Positions 16,827 through 24,408 of a DNA stretch of 58,394 nucleotides are shown one piece after another. The position numbers and the translations under genes were made by a program. This DNA is from Streptomyces ureilyticus (GTDB lineage: Bacteria > Actinomycetota > Actinomycetes > Streptomycetales > Streptomycetaceae), in NCBI RefSeq assembly GCF_011045025.1, contig NZ_JAAKZX010000037.1, positions 1 through 58,394 of the forward strand. The letters run 5' to 3'. Under the pieces are notes generated by a model that worked only from the letters and a program-made list of their open reading frames with translations, was not told the DNA's origin and did not search any database. The first letter of the stretch is position 1, and each line of letters starts with the position of its first letter.

Positions 16827-17735
16827 GTGACCTTTTTGAGCCCCCTGGGATATCTGCTGGGCATCGAGGGTGCCGCTTTGCTGCGCGGCTTCAGGGAAGG
16901 AAGCGCCGACCGGGAGTTCGTCGAGGCCCGGATCGCGGAGATCCGGGCCCTGCTGGACACGCCCGCCCTCGCGCATGCCGAGGGAGTCAGGGCCACTCCG
17001 GGCACGATCAGCGCGGCCGACGTCTACCAATCCTGGGCGCCGCACTATGACGCCCCTGGCAACCAAATGATCGACATTGAGCAGCCCGTTGTCCGACGCA
17101 TGCTGGACGGCCTACCCGTCGGCACGGCGCTGGACGCGGCCTGCGGCACCGGCCGTCACACCTCCTACTTGCATGAACTCGGCCACCATGTGACCGGCGT
17201 CGACGCCTCACCGGACATGCTCGCCCAGGCCCGCAAGCGCCTGCCAGACGTCGACTTCCACGAGGCCGACCTGCACCGGCTGCCGCTTCCCGACAACGCG
17301 GTCGACACCGTCGTCTGCGCGCTCGCCCTGACACACGTCCCCGACCTGGCCCCCGTACTGGCCGAGTTCGCGCGCGTCCTGCGCCCTGGCGGAAACCTCG
17401 TGATCTCGGATGCCCACCTGCTGGTGTCCTACCTCCGGCCGACCCTGGCCCGCCGTCCCGGCCCGGACGGCAGCCCGTCCCTCCTCGCCGAATACCACCG
17501 CCCGCTCAGCGCCTACCTCACAGCAGCCCTCCCACTGGGCTTCCAGGTCCGGCACTGCGAGGAACCCCACCGCCCGCGTCACTCCCTCGACCCCGACACC
17601 GCCCCGGACCCACTCCCCGCCCATGTGTCCTGGGACCTGTTGCACTGGTGCCCGGAAGCGTCGGCCGCGGCCCTGGACGACTCCCCGATCGCGGTCATCT
17701 GGCACTTCCAACTCGACGCCACCCGGAAGGGCTGA
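16827..17735 (+). CDS. class I SAM-dependent methyltransferase
   Basis: A 302-residue protein with an N-terminal ~75-residue helical extension. The methyltransferase core begins at YQSWAPHYDAPGNQ, followed by motif I LDAACGTGRHTSYL, acidic VTGVDASPDMLAQA, motif II-like DTVVCALALTHVP and VLRPGGNLVISD. GTG 16827 lies seven bases after TACCGT without a ribosome binding site, so a leaderless mRNA is likely. It resembles the UbiE/Coq5 group acting on small metabolites. No neighbouring pathway gene suggests a substrate. Confidence 0.9.
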   Translation: MTFLSPLGYLLGIEGAALLRGFREGSADREFVEARIAEIRALLDTPALAHAEGVRATPGTISAADVYQSWAPHYDAPGNQMIDIEQPVVRRMLDGLPVGTALDAACGTGRHTSYLHELGHHVTGVDASPDMLAQARKRLPDVDFHEADLHRLPLPDNAVDTVVCALALTHVPDLAPVLAEFARVLRPGGNLVISDAHLLVSYLRPTLARRPGPDGSPSLLAEYHRPLSAYLTAALPLGFQVRHCEEPHRPRHSLDPDTAPDPLPAHVSWDLLHWCPEASAAALDDSPIAVIWHFQLDATRKG

Positions 17736-17981
17736 GCAACCGGACCAGATCAACTGAGCCCCAGCGCCCGGCATCCAACTCGTCCAGGACCAAACCGCCC
17801 GAGATTCCCAGCCCCCCAGGTCTCAACTGCACTGGTCGCCGCAGATCACAGGCCTGCCCCAGGGCCAGTTAGTTTGAGGCGGGACAACCCGGAACCCGTG
17901 CGCATCCTCCCCTTCCCCGGCGTCTCCGTCGGGCTCTGCTCATGGTCCGGCGCTCGCATTGCGCGGTGATGCAGTGAGGTC

Positions 17982-18215
17982 TTGTCGCGCGGCCGGCTGG
18001 CAGCCGGTTTCGGGAGCTACTCGGTCTATCTGGTGCATCCCGTGCTGCTGGCGGTGATCGACAGCACGATCGGCCGACGGCGACAGGACAGTCTCGCGCT
18101 CGAAGTGGCGTTCTTCGCCGTGCTGTTGCCGCTGTGCGTGCTGACCCACCGTTGCATCGAAGCGCCGAGCCAGGCCTGGGGCCGCAGATTGGCACGCCGC
18201 GTGCAGCCACCGTGA
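17982..18215 (+). pseudogene. remnant of an acyltransferase-3 (OafA-like) membrane protein
   Basis: About 77 residues match the C-terminal end of acyltransferase-3 proteins: a helix GSYSVYLVHPVLLAVIDST with the conserved YxxxLxHP pattern, a second helix VAFFAVLLPLCVLTHRCIEA and the terminal EAPSQAWGRR. The rest of the ~380-residue family, including the catalytic N-terminal histidine, is absent. There is no clear ribosome binding site. The remaining 17736-17981 and 18216-18318 hold no other gene. It is most likely decayed sequence. Confidence 0.6.
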
Positions 18216-18318
18216 CGAGCGCCCGTGCGGGAATCTCCGCCCGCGCAGCCGAGTTGCTTGCTGTTACAGCGATGACAACCGGGGACCGCGGTCCCCCGCG
18301 GGGAGGTGGCGGGAGCCG

Positions 18319-19221
18319 ATGAGCCTTCGTCAGTACGAGTACGCCCTGGCCGTTGCCGCGGAGGGCTCGGTGACGGCGGCGGCGGAGGTGCTGCGCGTCG
18401 CTCAGCCGTCGGTGTCCCAGCAGATCCGCGGGCTGGAGCGGGAACTCGGCGTGGAGCTGTTCGCCCGTACACCGAGCGGACTGGTGCCCACCGCGGTCGG
18501 CCGTGCGTTTTTGCGCGAGGCGGAGGTCGCGGTGAGCGCGTCGCGGCGGGCGAGGGCTACGGCGCGGGCTGGTGCCGACGAGCTGGTGGGCGAGCTCGTG
18601 GTCGCGGTGCAAATGGGCTTCGGCACGCGGCAGTTGCCGGGCGCGCTCGGCGCGCTGCGTCGCCGCTTTCCGCGGCTTGAGGTCACCGTCTTCGAGGAGC
18701 CGAGCTCCGCCGAGCTGGAGCGGCTGTGCCGCCGGGGCGTGCTGGACCTCGCCCTGATGGCGGCGTGCGAGCGGACTCCCGCCGACGCCCACCACCTCGG
18801 CGACGAGGAGTTTGTCGTGGTGCTGGGCGCCGGGCACCGGCAGCTCACCGCGGACCGGGTCGAGCTGCGCGAGCTGGAGGGGGAGCCGTGGGTGAGGTTC
18901 GACCGCGACAGCGCGCTCGACGGCGTACTGCTGAACGTGCTGCGCGACAACGGTCTGACCCCGACCACGGCCGCCCGCGTGTCCCAGTCGGCGACGGCCG
19001 TGCGCTGGGCCGCCCACAGGCTGGGGGCCACCCTCGTCCCGGCCTCCGCGGTGCCCCACGGTTACGAGCACCTCGTACGCCCGGTGTTCCCGGTCGTGTC
19101 CCAGCCCGTCATCGCCGTGGTCCGGCCCGCTTCTGGCCCGGCGGGGACGGCCCTGCTCGAATTCCTGCGTCAGGAGACCTGGCCCGAATCCGATTTCGCT
19201 TCTTACTCGCCGGTGCCCTGA
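18319..19221 (+). CDS. LysR-family transcriptional regulator
   Basis: A 300-residue protein with an N-terminal winged HTH (about 1-60: LRQYEYALAVAAEGSVTAAA, AQPSVSQQIRGLERELGVEL) and a C-terminal periplasmic-binding-like effector domain from about residue 90 (GELVVAVQMGFGTRQLPGAL). ATG 18319 follows GGAGGTGGCGGGAG. LysR regulators usually control a neighbouring divergent gene. Here the nearest gene is the convergent SDR, so the target is not obvious. The effector is unknown. Confidence 0.92.
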   Translation: MSLRQYEYALAVAAEGSVTAAAEVLRVAQPSVSQQIRGLERELGVELFARTPSGLVPTAVGRAFLREAEVAVSASRRARATARAGADELVGELVVAVQMGFGTRQLPGALGALRRRFPRLEVTVFEEPSSAELERLCRRGVLDLALMAACERTPADAHHLGDEEFVVVLGAGHRQLTADRVELRELEGEPWVRFDRDSALDGVLLNVLRDNGLTPTTAARVSQSATAVRWAAHRLGATLVPASAVPHGYEHLVRPVFPVVSQPVIAVVRPASGPAGTALLEFLRQETWPESDFASYSPVP

Positions 19222-19307
19222 CGGCCGCTAGTACTACAATACCAGAAGGAAGCGGGTGTCGCGGAATTCTTTTCGACGAAGCCGGCGTTTCGGAATTTCC
19301 GTCGGCG

Positions 19308-20087
19308 TCAGCCCCTGGGGAATTCACCGCCGTCCACGACGAGATTGCTCGCGGTCAGCCAGCTCGTCCGGTCGGAGACGAGGAACAGCACCGCTTGGGC
19401 GATGTCGTCGGGCTGACCCTCGCGCCCCAGCGGAGGGGTGTTGGTGGCCCCCGGGTCCTGGCCGGGCCCCTCGTACAGGCGCGCCCACTGTTCCCGCGTG
19501 GCTTCGCCTCCGGGGGTGGCGGTCCTGCCGGGAGACACGGTGTTGACCCGGATCCCGAACGGAGCGAGCTCCGCGGCCAGCCCCCGGCTGTAGTTCTCCA
19601 GCGCCGCCTTCGCCGCCGTGTAGTGCAGGAACGGTGGCGGCGTGGGCGGTACCGCCGCCGAGGAGACGTGCACGATCGCCCCCGAACCCCGTTCCCGCAT
19701 CCCCGGTGCCAACAGCGAGTCCAACCGCACCGACGACAGGAAGTTCAGGTCCAGCGCGTCCTGCCACACCTCTTCGGGGATGGCGAAAGCTCCCTTGTAC
19801 GGTTGCGCCCCACCCACGTTGTGGACTAGGACGTCCACCCCGCCGAGCACCTCCTGCGCGGCCGCGGCGAGCGCCTCCGCGCCGGCCCGTGTCCGTACGT
19901 CGGCCTCGACGAAGGTGGCCCCCTCCGGCACCGCGCTCGTCGCGGACCTGGCGGTGGTGAGCACCTCGGCGCCCGCGTCCAGGAGCTGGCGCACGACGGC
20001 CGCTCCGATTCCGCGAGAACCACCCGTGACCAGGGCCCGCTTTCCCGCGAGTTCTCGCGTTATCGATCCGTTCTCGATCGTGGTCAT
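19308..20087 (-). CDS. short-chain dehydrogenase/reductase (SDR)
   Basis: A 259-residue NAD(P)-dependent oxidoreductase of the classical SDR family. The cofactor motif TGxxxGIG is ALVTGGSRGIGAAVV near residue 20, followed by NVGG (VLVHNVGGAQPY), the catalytic Ser in HVSSAAVPP and YxxxK in LHYTAAKAAL. The C-terminal NLVVDGGEFPRG is typical. ATG 20087 begins MTTIENGSITRELAG, and longer in-frame starts lack support. It converges on the LysR gene. The substrate is unknown. Confidence 0.92.
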   Translation of the reverse strand: MTTIENGSITRELAGKRALVTGGSRGIGAAVVRQLLDAGAEVLTTARSATSAVPEGATFVEADVRTRAGAEALAAAAQEVLGGVDVLVHNVGGAQPYKGAFAIPEEVWQDALDLNFLSSVRLDSLLAPGMRERGSGAIVHVSSAAVPPTPPPFLHYTAAKAALENYSRGLAAELAPFGIRVNTVSPGRTATPGGEATREQWARLYEGPGQDPGATNTPPLGREGQPDDIAQAVLFLVSDRTSWLTASNLVVDGGEFPRG

Positions 20088-20411
20088 GCCACCGGTCCTC
20101 TCGATCGCGTAATTGTCCGCTCGACGGAATATGAGTCGATCGACGTGCGCAGGGCGCGAAAATTCGGAGAAATCGCGGTGAGCACCTCGTCGAGCTGTTT
20201 CACGGTACGTAGAGAAAAGAACGAGAGGCAAAGACGAAATTTCAGCACGCCCTATAGGGGATTCCTATGGCGTCTGGCATCTGGCATCCCCGTTCGGCTT
20301 CGGGTGGTCGGTCCCCACGGCGACGCCGTCGGGCGGTCAGTCAGTCAGTCAGCGGAAGACCGGCGGAAACCCAGTCGACGGGCCGGGCCGAAGTCGTCAT
20401 GATCCGCACTC
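20088..20411. other. intergenic region with short repeats
   Basis: No gene is supported. Four TCAG units occur at 20337-20352 and a short CTGGCRTCTGGCATC duplication near 20267-20290. The SDR promoter should lie near 20088-20140, where the sequence is AT-richer. I see no clear operator palindrome. Confidence 0.4.
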
Positions 20412-21149
20412 GTGACGACTTCCAAGCAGGCCCTGGTCCGCGCCGCCGCCCGCAACAACGCCGAGTGGTGCGCGGCGATGAGCCGATCGCACGGCTTGGC
20501 GGGCGAGTTCGGGGCACAGGCCTGGACCGCTCCGTCCCGTACGCCGCTGTACTACCCCGACGCGGTCACGCTGGTGCCGGGCGCCGACCCGGCCGCGCTG
20601 GTGGCCGGGATCGACACCACCGCGGCCGGCGCCTCCGTCAAGGACAGCTTCGCCGACCTCGACCTGACCGCGGCCGGCTTCCAGGTGCTGTTCGAGGCGC
20701 AGTGGATCCACCGCCCGGCGAGTGTGCCGGCCCCCGCGTCGGATCTCGCCTGGGACGTGGCGGGCGACCCGGGCACGCTGCGCGACTGGGCGCTCGCCTG
20801 GGACGACGGGGGCGGCCACGCGGACCTCTTCCGGCCCGAACTGCTCAACGACGCCGCCACCTTCGTACTCGCCGGACGGTCCGCCGACGGCCGAGTGGTC
20901 ACCGGCGCGGTGGCGAGCCGCAGCGACAGCGACCAAGTGGTCGGGATCTCCAATGTCTTCGCGCTGGACGGCGACCCGGACACGGCCTGGCCGGTCGTAC
21001 TGAACGCGATGAACCGCCTGTTCCCCACCCTGCCCCTGGTCGGCTACGAGCAGGGCGACGACCTCGTGGCAGCCCTCCGCCATGGCTTCGAACCGGTCGG
21101 TCCGCTCCGGGTCTGGCTGCATGGTGAGCCCTCAGCGAGCCCGCTATGA
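20412..21149 (+). CDS. GNAT-like acetyltransferase, uncharacterised
   Basis: A 245-residue protein whose C-terminal part (about 150-240) has GNAT-like strands: ATFVLAGRSADGRVVTGAVA, VVGISNVFALDGDPDTAW and LVGYEQGDDLVAALRHGFEP. The N-terminal half has no recognisable motif. The coenzyme A loop (Q/RxxGxG/A) is degenerate, so the protein may bind but not transfer acetyl groups. The start is GTG 20412, and no ribosome binding site is visible. A double hairpin followed by TTTTT lies downstream. Confidence 0.7.
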   Translation: MTTSKQALVRAAARNNAEWCAAMSRSHGLAGEFGAQAWTAPSRTPLYYPDAVTLVPGADPAALVAGIDTTAAGASVKDSFADLDLTAAGFQVLFEAQWIHRPASVPAPASDLAWDVAGDPGTLRDWALAWDDGGGHADLFRPELLNDAATFVLAGRSADGRVVTGAVASRSDSDQVVGISNVFALDGDPDTAWPVVLNAMNRLFPTLPLVGYEQGDDLVAALRHGFEPVGPLRVWLHGEPSASPL

Positions 21150-21304
21150 GCCCTCATCCCTCTTGGCGGCGTGAGTACTCACTCCGAAGCTTGACCCGGC
21201 GAGCAATGGGCAATGAGCAATACGGCATTGCCCAACCGTCCGTATTCCATTAGCGTCTTCCTCGTGACTGCCGGGTCGGCCATGGGCCACAAGCGAGTTG
21301 GGTT

Positions 21305-21352
21305 CCCGGCCTCCGCGTGAGGCCGGGGTGGGCCAGGGGCCCGCCTTTTTCT
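21305..21352 (+). terminator. double stem-loop with T run
   Basis: CCCGGCCTC (21305-21313) pairs perfectly with GAGGCCGGG (21319-21327) over a 5-base loop. A second short GGGCC/GGCCC hairpin follows, and then CGCCTTTTTC. The T run is rare in this DNA. The position, about 155 bases after the GNAT-like gene, suits a rho-independent terminator. Confidence 0.7.
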
Positions 21353-21400
21353 GAGTCCGCGTATTGAGCGCGCGTTCCGCCGCGCCGTGCGCCCTCCACC

Positions 21401-21465
21401 CTCTTCGTCACCCCTCTTCGTCACCGCTCTTCATCACCGCTCTTCATCTCTCCTCTTCGTCACCT
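21401..21465. repeat. five 13-base tandem repeats, pyrimidine-rich
   Basis: Units beginning CTCTTCRTCACC at 21401, 21414, 21427, 21440 and 21453 are each 13 bases long. The first three and the last differ by one or two bases, and the fourth by about four. They lie in the leader region of the Ddn-hemerythrin gene and have no coding value. Confidence 0.9.
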
Positions 21466-21586
21466 CCTTCACCACGGTCGCGTTTCGCGTTCGTATGCGC
21501 CCCGTGGCAATTCGCCCTGCCCGCACGCAGGAAAATCCCAGAAATCCACGACCTCTATCCACGTACCCCAGAGCAGAAAGAAAAGA

Positions 21587-22507
21587 ATGCCCAACGACTT
21601 CAACCAGCAAGTCATCGAAGAGTTCCGCAGCAACGCCGGCCAGGTAGGCGGATATTTCGAAGGAGCCAGGCTGCTCCTGCTGACCACCACGGGAGCCCGT
21701 ACCGGCACCCGGCACACCACCCCCGTGGGCTACCTCCCCGACGGCGACAGGGTCCTGGTCATCGCCTCGGCAGGCGGTGCGCCAAAGCATCCGGACTGGT
21801 TCCGCAACCTCCTCGTCCACCCCCAAGTCACCGTGGAGACGGGGGTGTTCACCTTCGAGGCGCGGGCCGTCGTGCTGGCGGACGAGGAACGCGACCAGCT
21901 CTTCGCGCGCGCCGTCGAGGCCGAGCCGGGCTGGGCGGAGTACGAGGCGAAGACGGACCGCGTGATCCCCGTGGTCGCCCTGCACGAGATCCCGAGCGAC
22001 GGCCCGCCGAATCTGGCCGCCTCCTCGATGGGCGAGGCACTCAGGGCCATCCACGATGTCTTTCGACGCGAACTCGCCCTGATACGCAAGGAGTTCGCCG
22101 ACGCGCAGCCGGGCACCACCGCCCTCGGCGCCCAGCTCCGCGTCAACTGCCTCACCGTCTGCCAGCACCTGCACGCCCACCACACCCACGAGGACGCCGG
22201 CATGTTCCCGGCCCTCGCCGCCCGCCACCCCGAACTCGCCCCGACCATCGAGCGGCTGAGCCAGGAGCACGAGCAGATCGCCGCGCTGGTGGAGGAGTTG
22301 AAGGCGGTCATCGACGCCGCGGGCCCGGGGAGCGAGGGCGACCCCACCCCCGTACGCACGGACCTCGCACGCACGGACCTCGCCCGCACAGAACTCGCGC
22401 GCAGGGAACTCGTACGCAAGGAAGTCGACCGCCTCACCGACGCGCTCGAAGCCCATCTGACTTATGAGGAGGAGCAGTTGATCCCCATACTCGACGCGCC
22501 GGCGTGA
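21587..22507 (+). CDS. F420-dependent Ddn-type nitroreductase fused to a hemerythrin domain
   Basis: A 306-residue two-domain protein. Residues about 1-135 match the deazaflavin-dependent nitroreductase (Ddn, DUF385) family: GARLLLLTTTGARTGTRHTT, GDRVLVIASAGGAPKHPDWF and NLLVHPQVTVETG. Residues about 150-305 form an HHE hemerythrin-like helical bundle with iron ligands in HLHAHHTHEDAGMFP and later HLTYEEEQLIP. A 15-base tandem repeat encodes five RTDLA-like units (22355-22429) in one hemerythrin helix. It probably reduces quinones or nitro compounds with F420H2 and binds oxygen or iron. ATG 21587. Confidence 0.87.
   Translation: MPNDFNQQVIEEFRSNAGQVGGYFEGARLLLLTTTGARTGTRHTTPVGYLPDGDRVLVIASAGGAPKHPDWFRNLLVHPQVTVETGVFTFEARAVVLADEERDQLFARAVEAEPGWAEYEAKTDRVIPVVALHEIPSDGPPNLAASSMGEALRAIHDVFRRELALIRKEFADAQPGTTALGAQLRVNCLTVCQHLHAHHTHEDAGMFPALAARHPELAPTIERLSQEHEQIAALVEELKAVIDAAGPGSEGDPTPVRTDLARTDLARTELARRELVRKEVDRLTDALEAHLTYEEEQLIPILDAPA
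22355..22429. repeat. five in-frame 15-base repeats inside the hemerythrin domain
   Basis: Units of 15 bases at 22355, 22370, 22385, 22400 and 22415 encode RTDLA, RTDLA, RTELA, RRELV and RKEVD. Being in frame and helix-compatible, they extend a charged helix. The first two differ by one base. Confidence 0.85.
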
Positions 22508-22543
22508 CAGTCCCACCGTCCGGCGTGATCACCGGACGTCGGC

Positions 22544-22792
22544 TCACTGGATAGGCGAGTCGGGCGGCGGCAGTTGGATCGTGCGGTCCCGGTCGACGGA
22601 GTCGACGCCGTCGACCGCCTCCAGGGCCGGGATCCGGTCCTCCGCGACCGTGCCGGAGAGCGTGCCCAGGACCGGCTGCTCTCCGGTGACCGTCAGCCCG
22701 GCCTGCCGCAGGGCCTCGACCACCTCCGCGAACCGGTCGGGGTCGACCGCGAGGATGACCCCGACCGGCGCGGAACGGTGCGACTCGCTCAC
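22544..22792 (-). CDS. small protein resembling a subtilisin I9 propeptide/inhibitor
   Basis: An 82-residue protein overlapping the protease stop by ATGA (22789-22792), so it is co-translated after it. The order VGVILAVDPDRFAEVVEALR, then LGTLSGTVAEDRIPALEAV, then DGVDSVDRDRTIQL resembles I9 propeptides, where a beta-alpha-beta fold ends in a V-x-x-V-x-x-D strand. Such genes are sometimes annotated as ketohydroxyglutarate aldolase, but there is no aldolase active site here. I infer a stand-alone chaperone or inhibitor of the neighbouring protease. Confidence 0.6.
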   Translation of the reverse strand: MSESHRSAPVGVILAVDPDRFAEVVEALRQAGLTVTGEQPVLGTLSGTVAEDRIPALEAVDGVDSVDRDRTIQLPPPDSPIQ

Positions 22793-24123
22793 GGCGCCTG
22801 CAGCAGACCCGCGCCGACGTCCCTGATGGGCAGCATCAGCGGGAACGCTCCGGACTTCAGGGCCGCCACGAGGTCGTGCGCGGTGGCGTTGGGGTTCGCC
22901 TGGGCGAGCAGGGCGATGACACCCGCGACGTGCGGGGTGGCCATGCTGGTGCCGCTCATGGGCTGGTATCCGCCGCCGGGGGCGGCCGAGTGCACCTGCC
23001 AGCCGGGGGCGGCGATGTTGACCTCGCCGCCCTGGCCGTTGATGCCGCCGTTGGAGAAGAAGGCCGACATCATCCCCTTGGTCAGCGCGCCGACCGCGAG
23101 AATGGAGGGGCAGTTGGCGGGCCGGCCGACGGGCATGATGTCCGGGGGACGGTTACTCTCGTTGCCCGCGGCGGCGACGATCACCACCCCCCGCTCGAGC
23201 GCCCGCTTGGCCAGCTTCTCGTACGTCTGCGGGAACAGCTCACCCGGCCGAACCGGCGCGCCCAGCGACATGGAGATCACCCGCGCACCGCGGGCGACGG
23301 CCCAGGCCATGCCCGCCAGGATCTGGCCGTCGGTGCCGCTGCCCCCGTTGCTGAGCACCTTCGCCGCCAGGATCCGGGCGTCGCAGGCCACGCCGTACCG
23401 GGGCCCCTTCTGGGGGCTGGCCGGACCGCAGGCGGTGCCGATGCAGTGCGTGCCGTGCCCGTTGCCGTCCTCGACGGTCTCGCCGGGTACGAAGGAGGCC
23501 GTCGCCTCGATGCGTCCGGCGAAGTCGGGGTGATCGGTGTCGACGCCGGTGTCCAGGACGGCGACCTTCACATCGCGTCCGGTCAGGCTGGACAGGTGCG
23601 CGTGGATCGCCTGAATGCCCCAGGTCCACCGCTGCTCGTCCCACGCCGGGCCCTGGGCAGCGGCCATCTCGGCCCGGGTGTGGCGCGCGACCACGTCCTC
23701 GTCGCTGCGGAAGGCCGGGTAGAACTCGGTCGGCGCCTGCTGCGGAGTGATGACCGGCGATGCGTAGACCATGCGCTCCGGCTCCGCCGCGATGATCGCG
23801 GACTCCGCCTCGGCCGTGGTCACCAGCGCGTGCCGCTGCTCGGGCCGTACCTCGACGACGGCGGCGCCGAGTTCCTCGAAGTGCACCGATACGTCGGGGC
23901 GCTCGAGGAGTTCGGCGACATTGCCGGCCTCGCTTCCCCGGACACGTTCGACGGACGCGATGTCGGCGGAGGAACGCAGCGCGTTCAGTCCGCTTTCCTG
24001 GTTGCTCGGGTCGAGCAGGATCACGTACCGGCCGGTGTACTCCGTGCCCTGTCCCATCCCCGGCGCACCCTGCCGGTTGGGCTGTTCGCCGAAGGCGCGC
24101 CTGTCCATGGGTCCGTTCGCCAT
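22789..24123 (-). CDS. S8 (subtilisin-family) serine peptidase without signal peptide
   Basis: A 444-residue protein with the full subtilase triad: Asp in VAVLDTGVDTDHPDF, His in GNGHGTHCIGTACG and Ser in MSGTSMATPHVAGVIALLAQ, plus the oxyanion Asn in VAAAGNESNRPPD. Residues about 25-150 form an N-terminal domain (TGRYVILLDPSNQESGLNAL) that looks like its own prodomain. ATG 24123 starts MANGPMDRRAFGEQ, with no signal peptide or membrane segment, so the enzyme probably stays in the cell or is exported by another route. The small I9-like gene follows by ATGA overlap. Confidence 0.92.
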   Translation of the reverse strand: MANGPMDRRAFGEQPNRQGAPGMGQGTEYTGRYVILLDPSNQESGLNALRSSADIASVERVRGSEAGNVAELLERPDVSVHFEELGAAVVEVRPEQRHALVTTAEAESAIIAAEPERMVYASPVITPQQAPTEFYPAFRSDEDVVARHTRAEMAAAQGPAWDEQRWTWGIQAIHAHLSSLTGRDVKVAVLDTGVDTDHPDFAGRIEATASFVPGETVEDGNGHGTHCIGTACGPASPQKGPRYGVACDARILAAKVLSNGGSGTDGQILAGMAWAVARGARVISMSLGAPVRPGELFPQTYEKLAKRALERGVVIVAAAGNESNRPPDIMPVGRPANCPSILAVGALTKGMMSAFFSNGGINGQGGEVNIAAPGWQVHSAAPGGGYQPMSGTSMATPHVAGVIALLAQANPNATAHDLVAALKSGAFPLMLPIRDVGAGLLQAP

Positions 24124-24376
24124 GTGGTTTTTCCCGCTTTCTGTGCGCTCCCCCTGTTTCGTGGACGCGCGTCGGCGCACGGGCTGTCAGGCGCCTCGGA
24201 TCGCGGGGCGCGGTTCAGTCGTGGATCGACGCGTACTGCCGTTGACCTGCAAGGTGTCCATGGCCAGGCCGTCGGCGTTGCCCCCCGTTCACGGTGGCAC
24301 CGGGCACGGAGACCGGCAACTCAGGACCGCCGACGGAGTCGCGGGACCCCGATCGCAGGGACCGAGCGGCCTCGGT

Positions 24377-24408
24377 CGACCAGCCGACCAGCCGATCAGC
24401 CGATCAGC
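24377..24408. repeat. four 8-base tandem repeats overlapping the helR stop codon
   Basis: Read on the minus strand, four CGGCTGRT units run on from the end of the gene. The helR TGA (24406-24404) lies in the first unit. Two units have A and two have G at position seven. The remaining 24124-24376 between the protease and helR holds no gene. Confidence 0.85.

Larger units (their letters stand above)
21150..21586. other. intergenic region with terminator and 13-base repeats
   Basis: About 437 bases without a gene. It holds a GC-rich double hairpin ending in a T run (21305-21352) that ends the upstream transcript. A pyrimidine-rich array of five 13-base units (21401-21465) follows. The ribosome binding site AGAAAGAAAAGA precedes the next gene and is unusually A-rich for this genome. 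Confidence 0.5.

Noticed and set aside
21305..21352. Inverted repeats as an integration site
   Set aside because: The T run and position after a gene fit a terminator, and no integrase or tRNA lies nearby.
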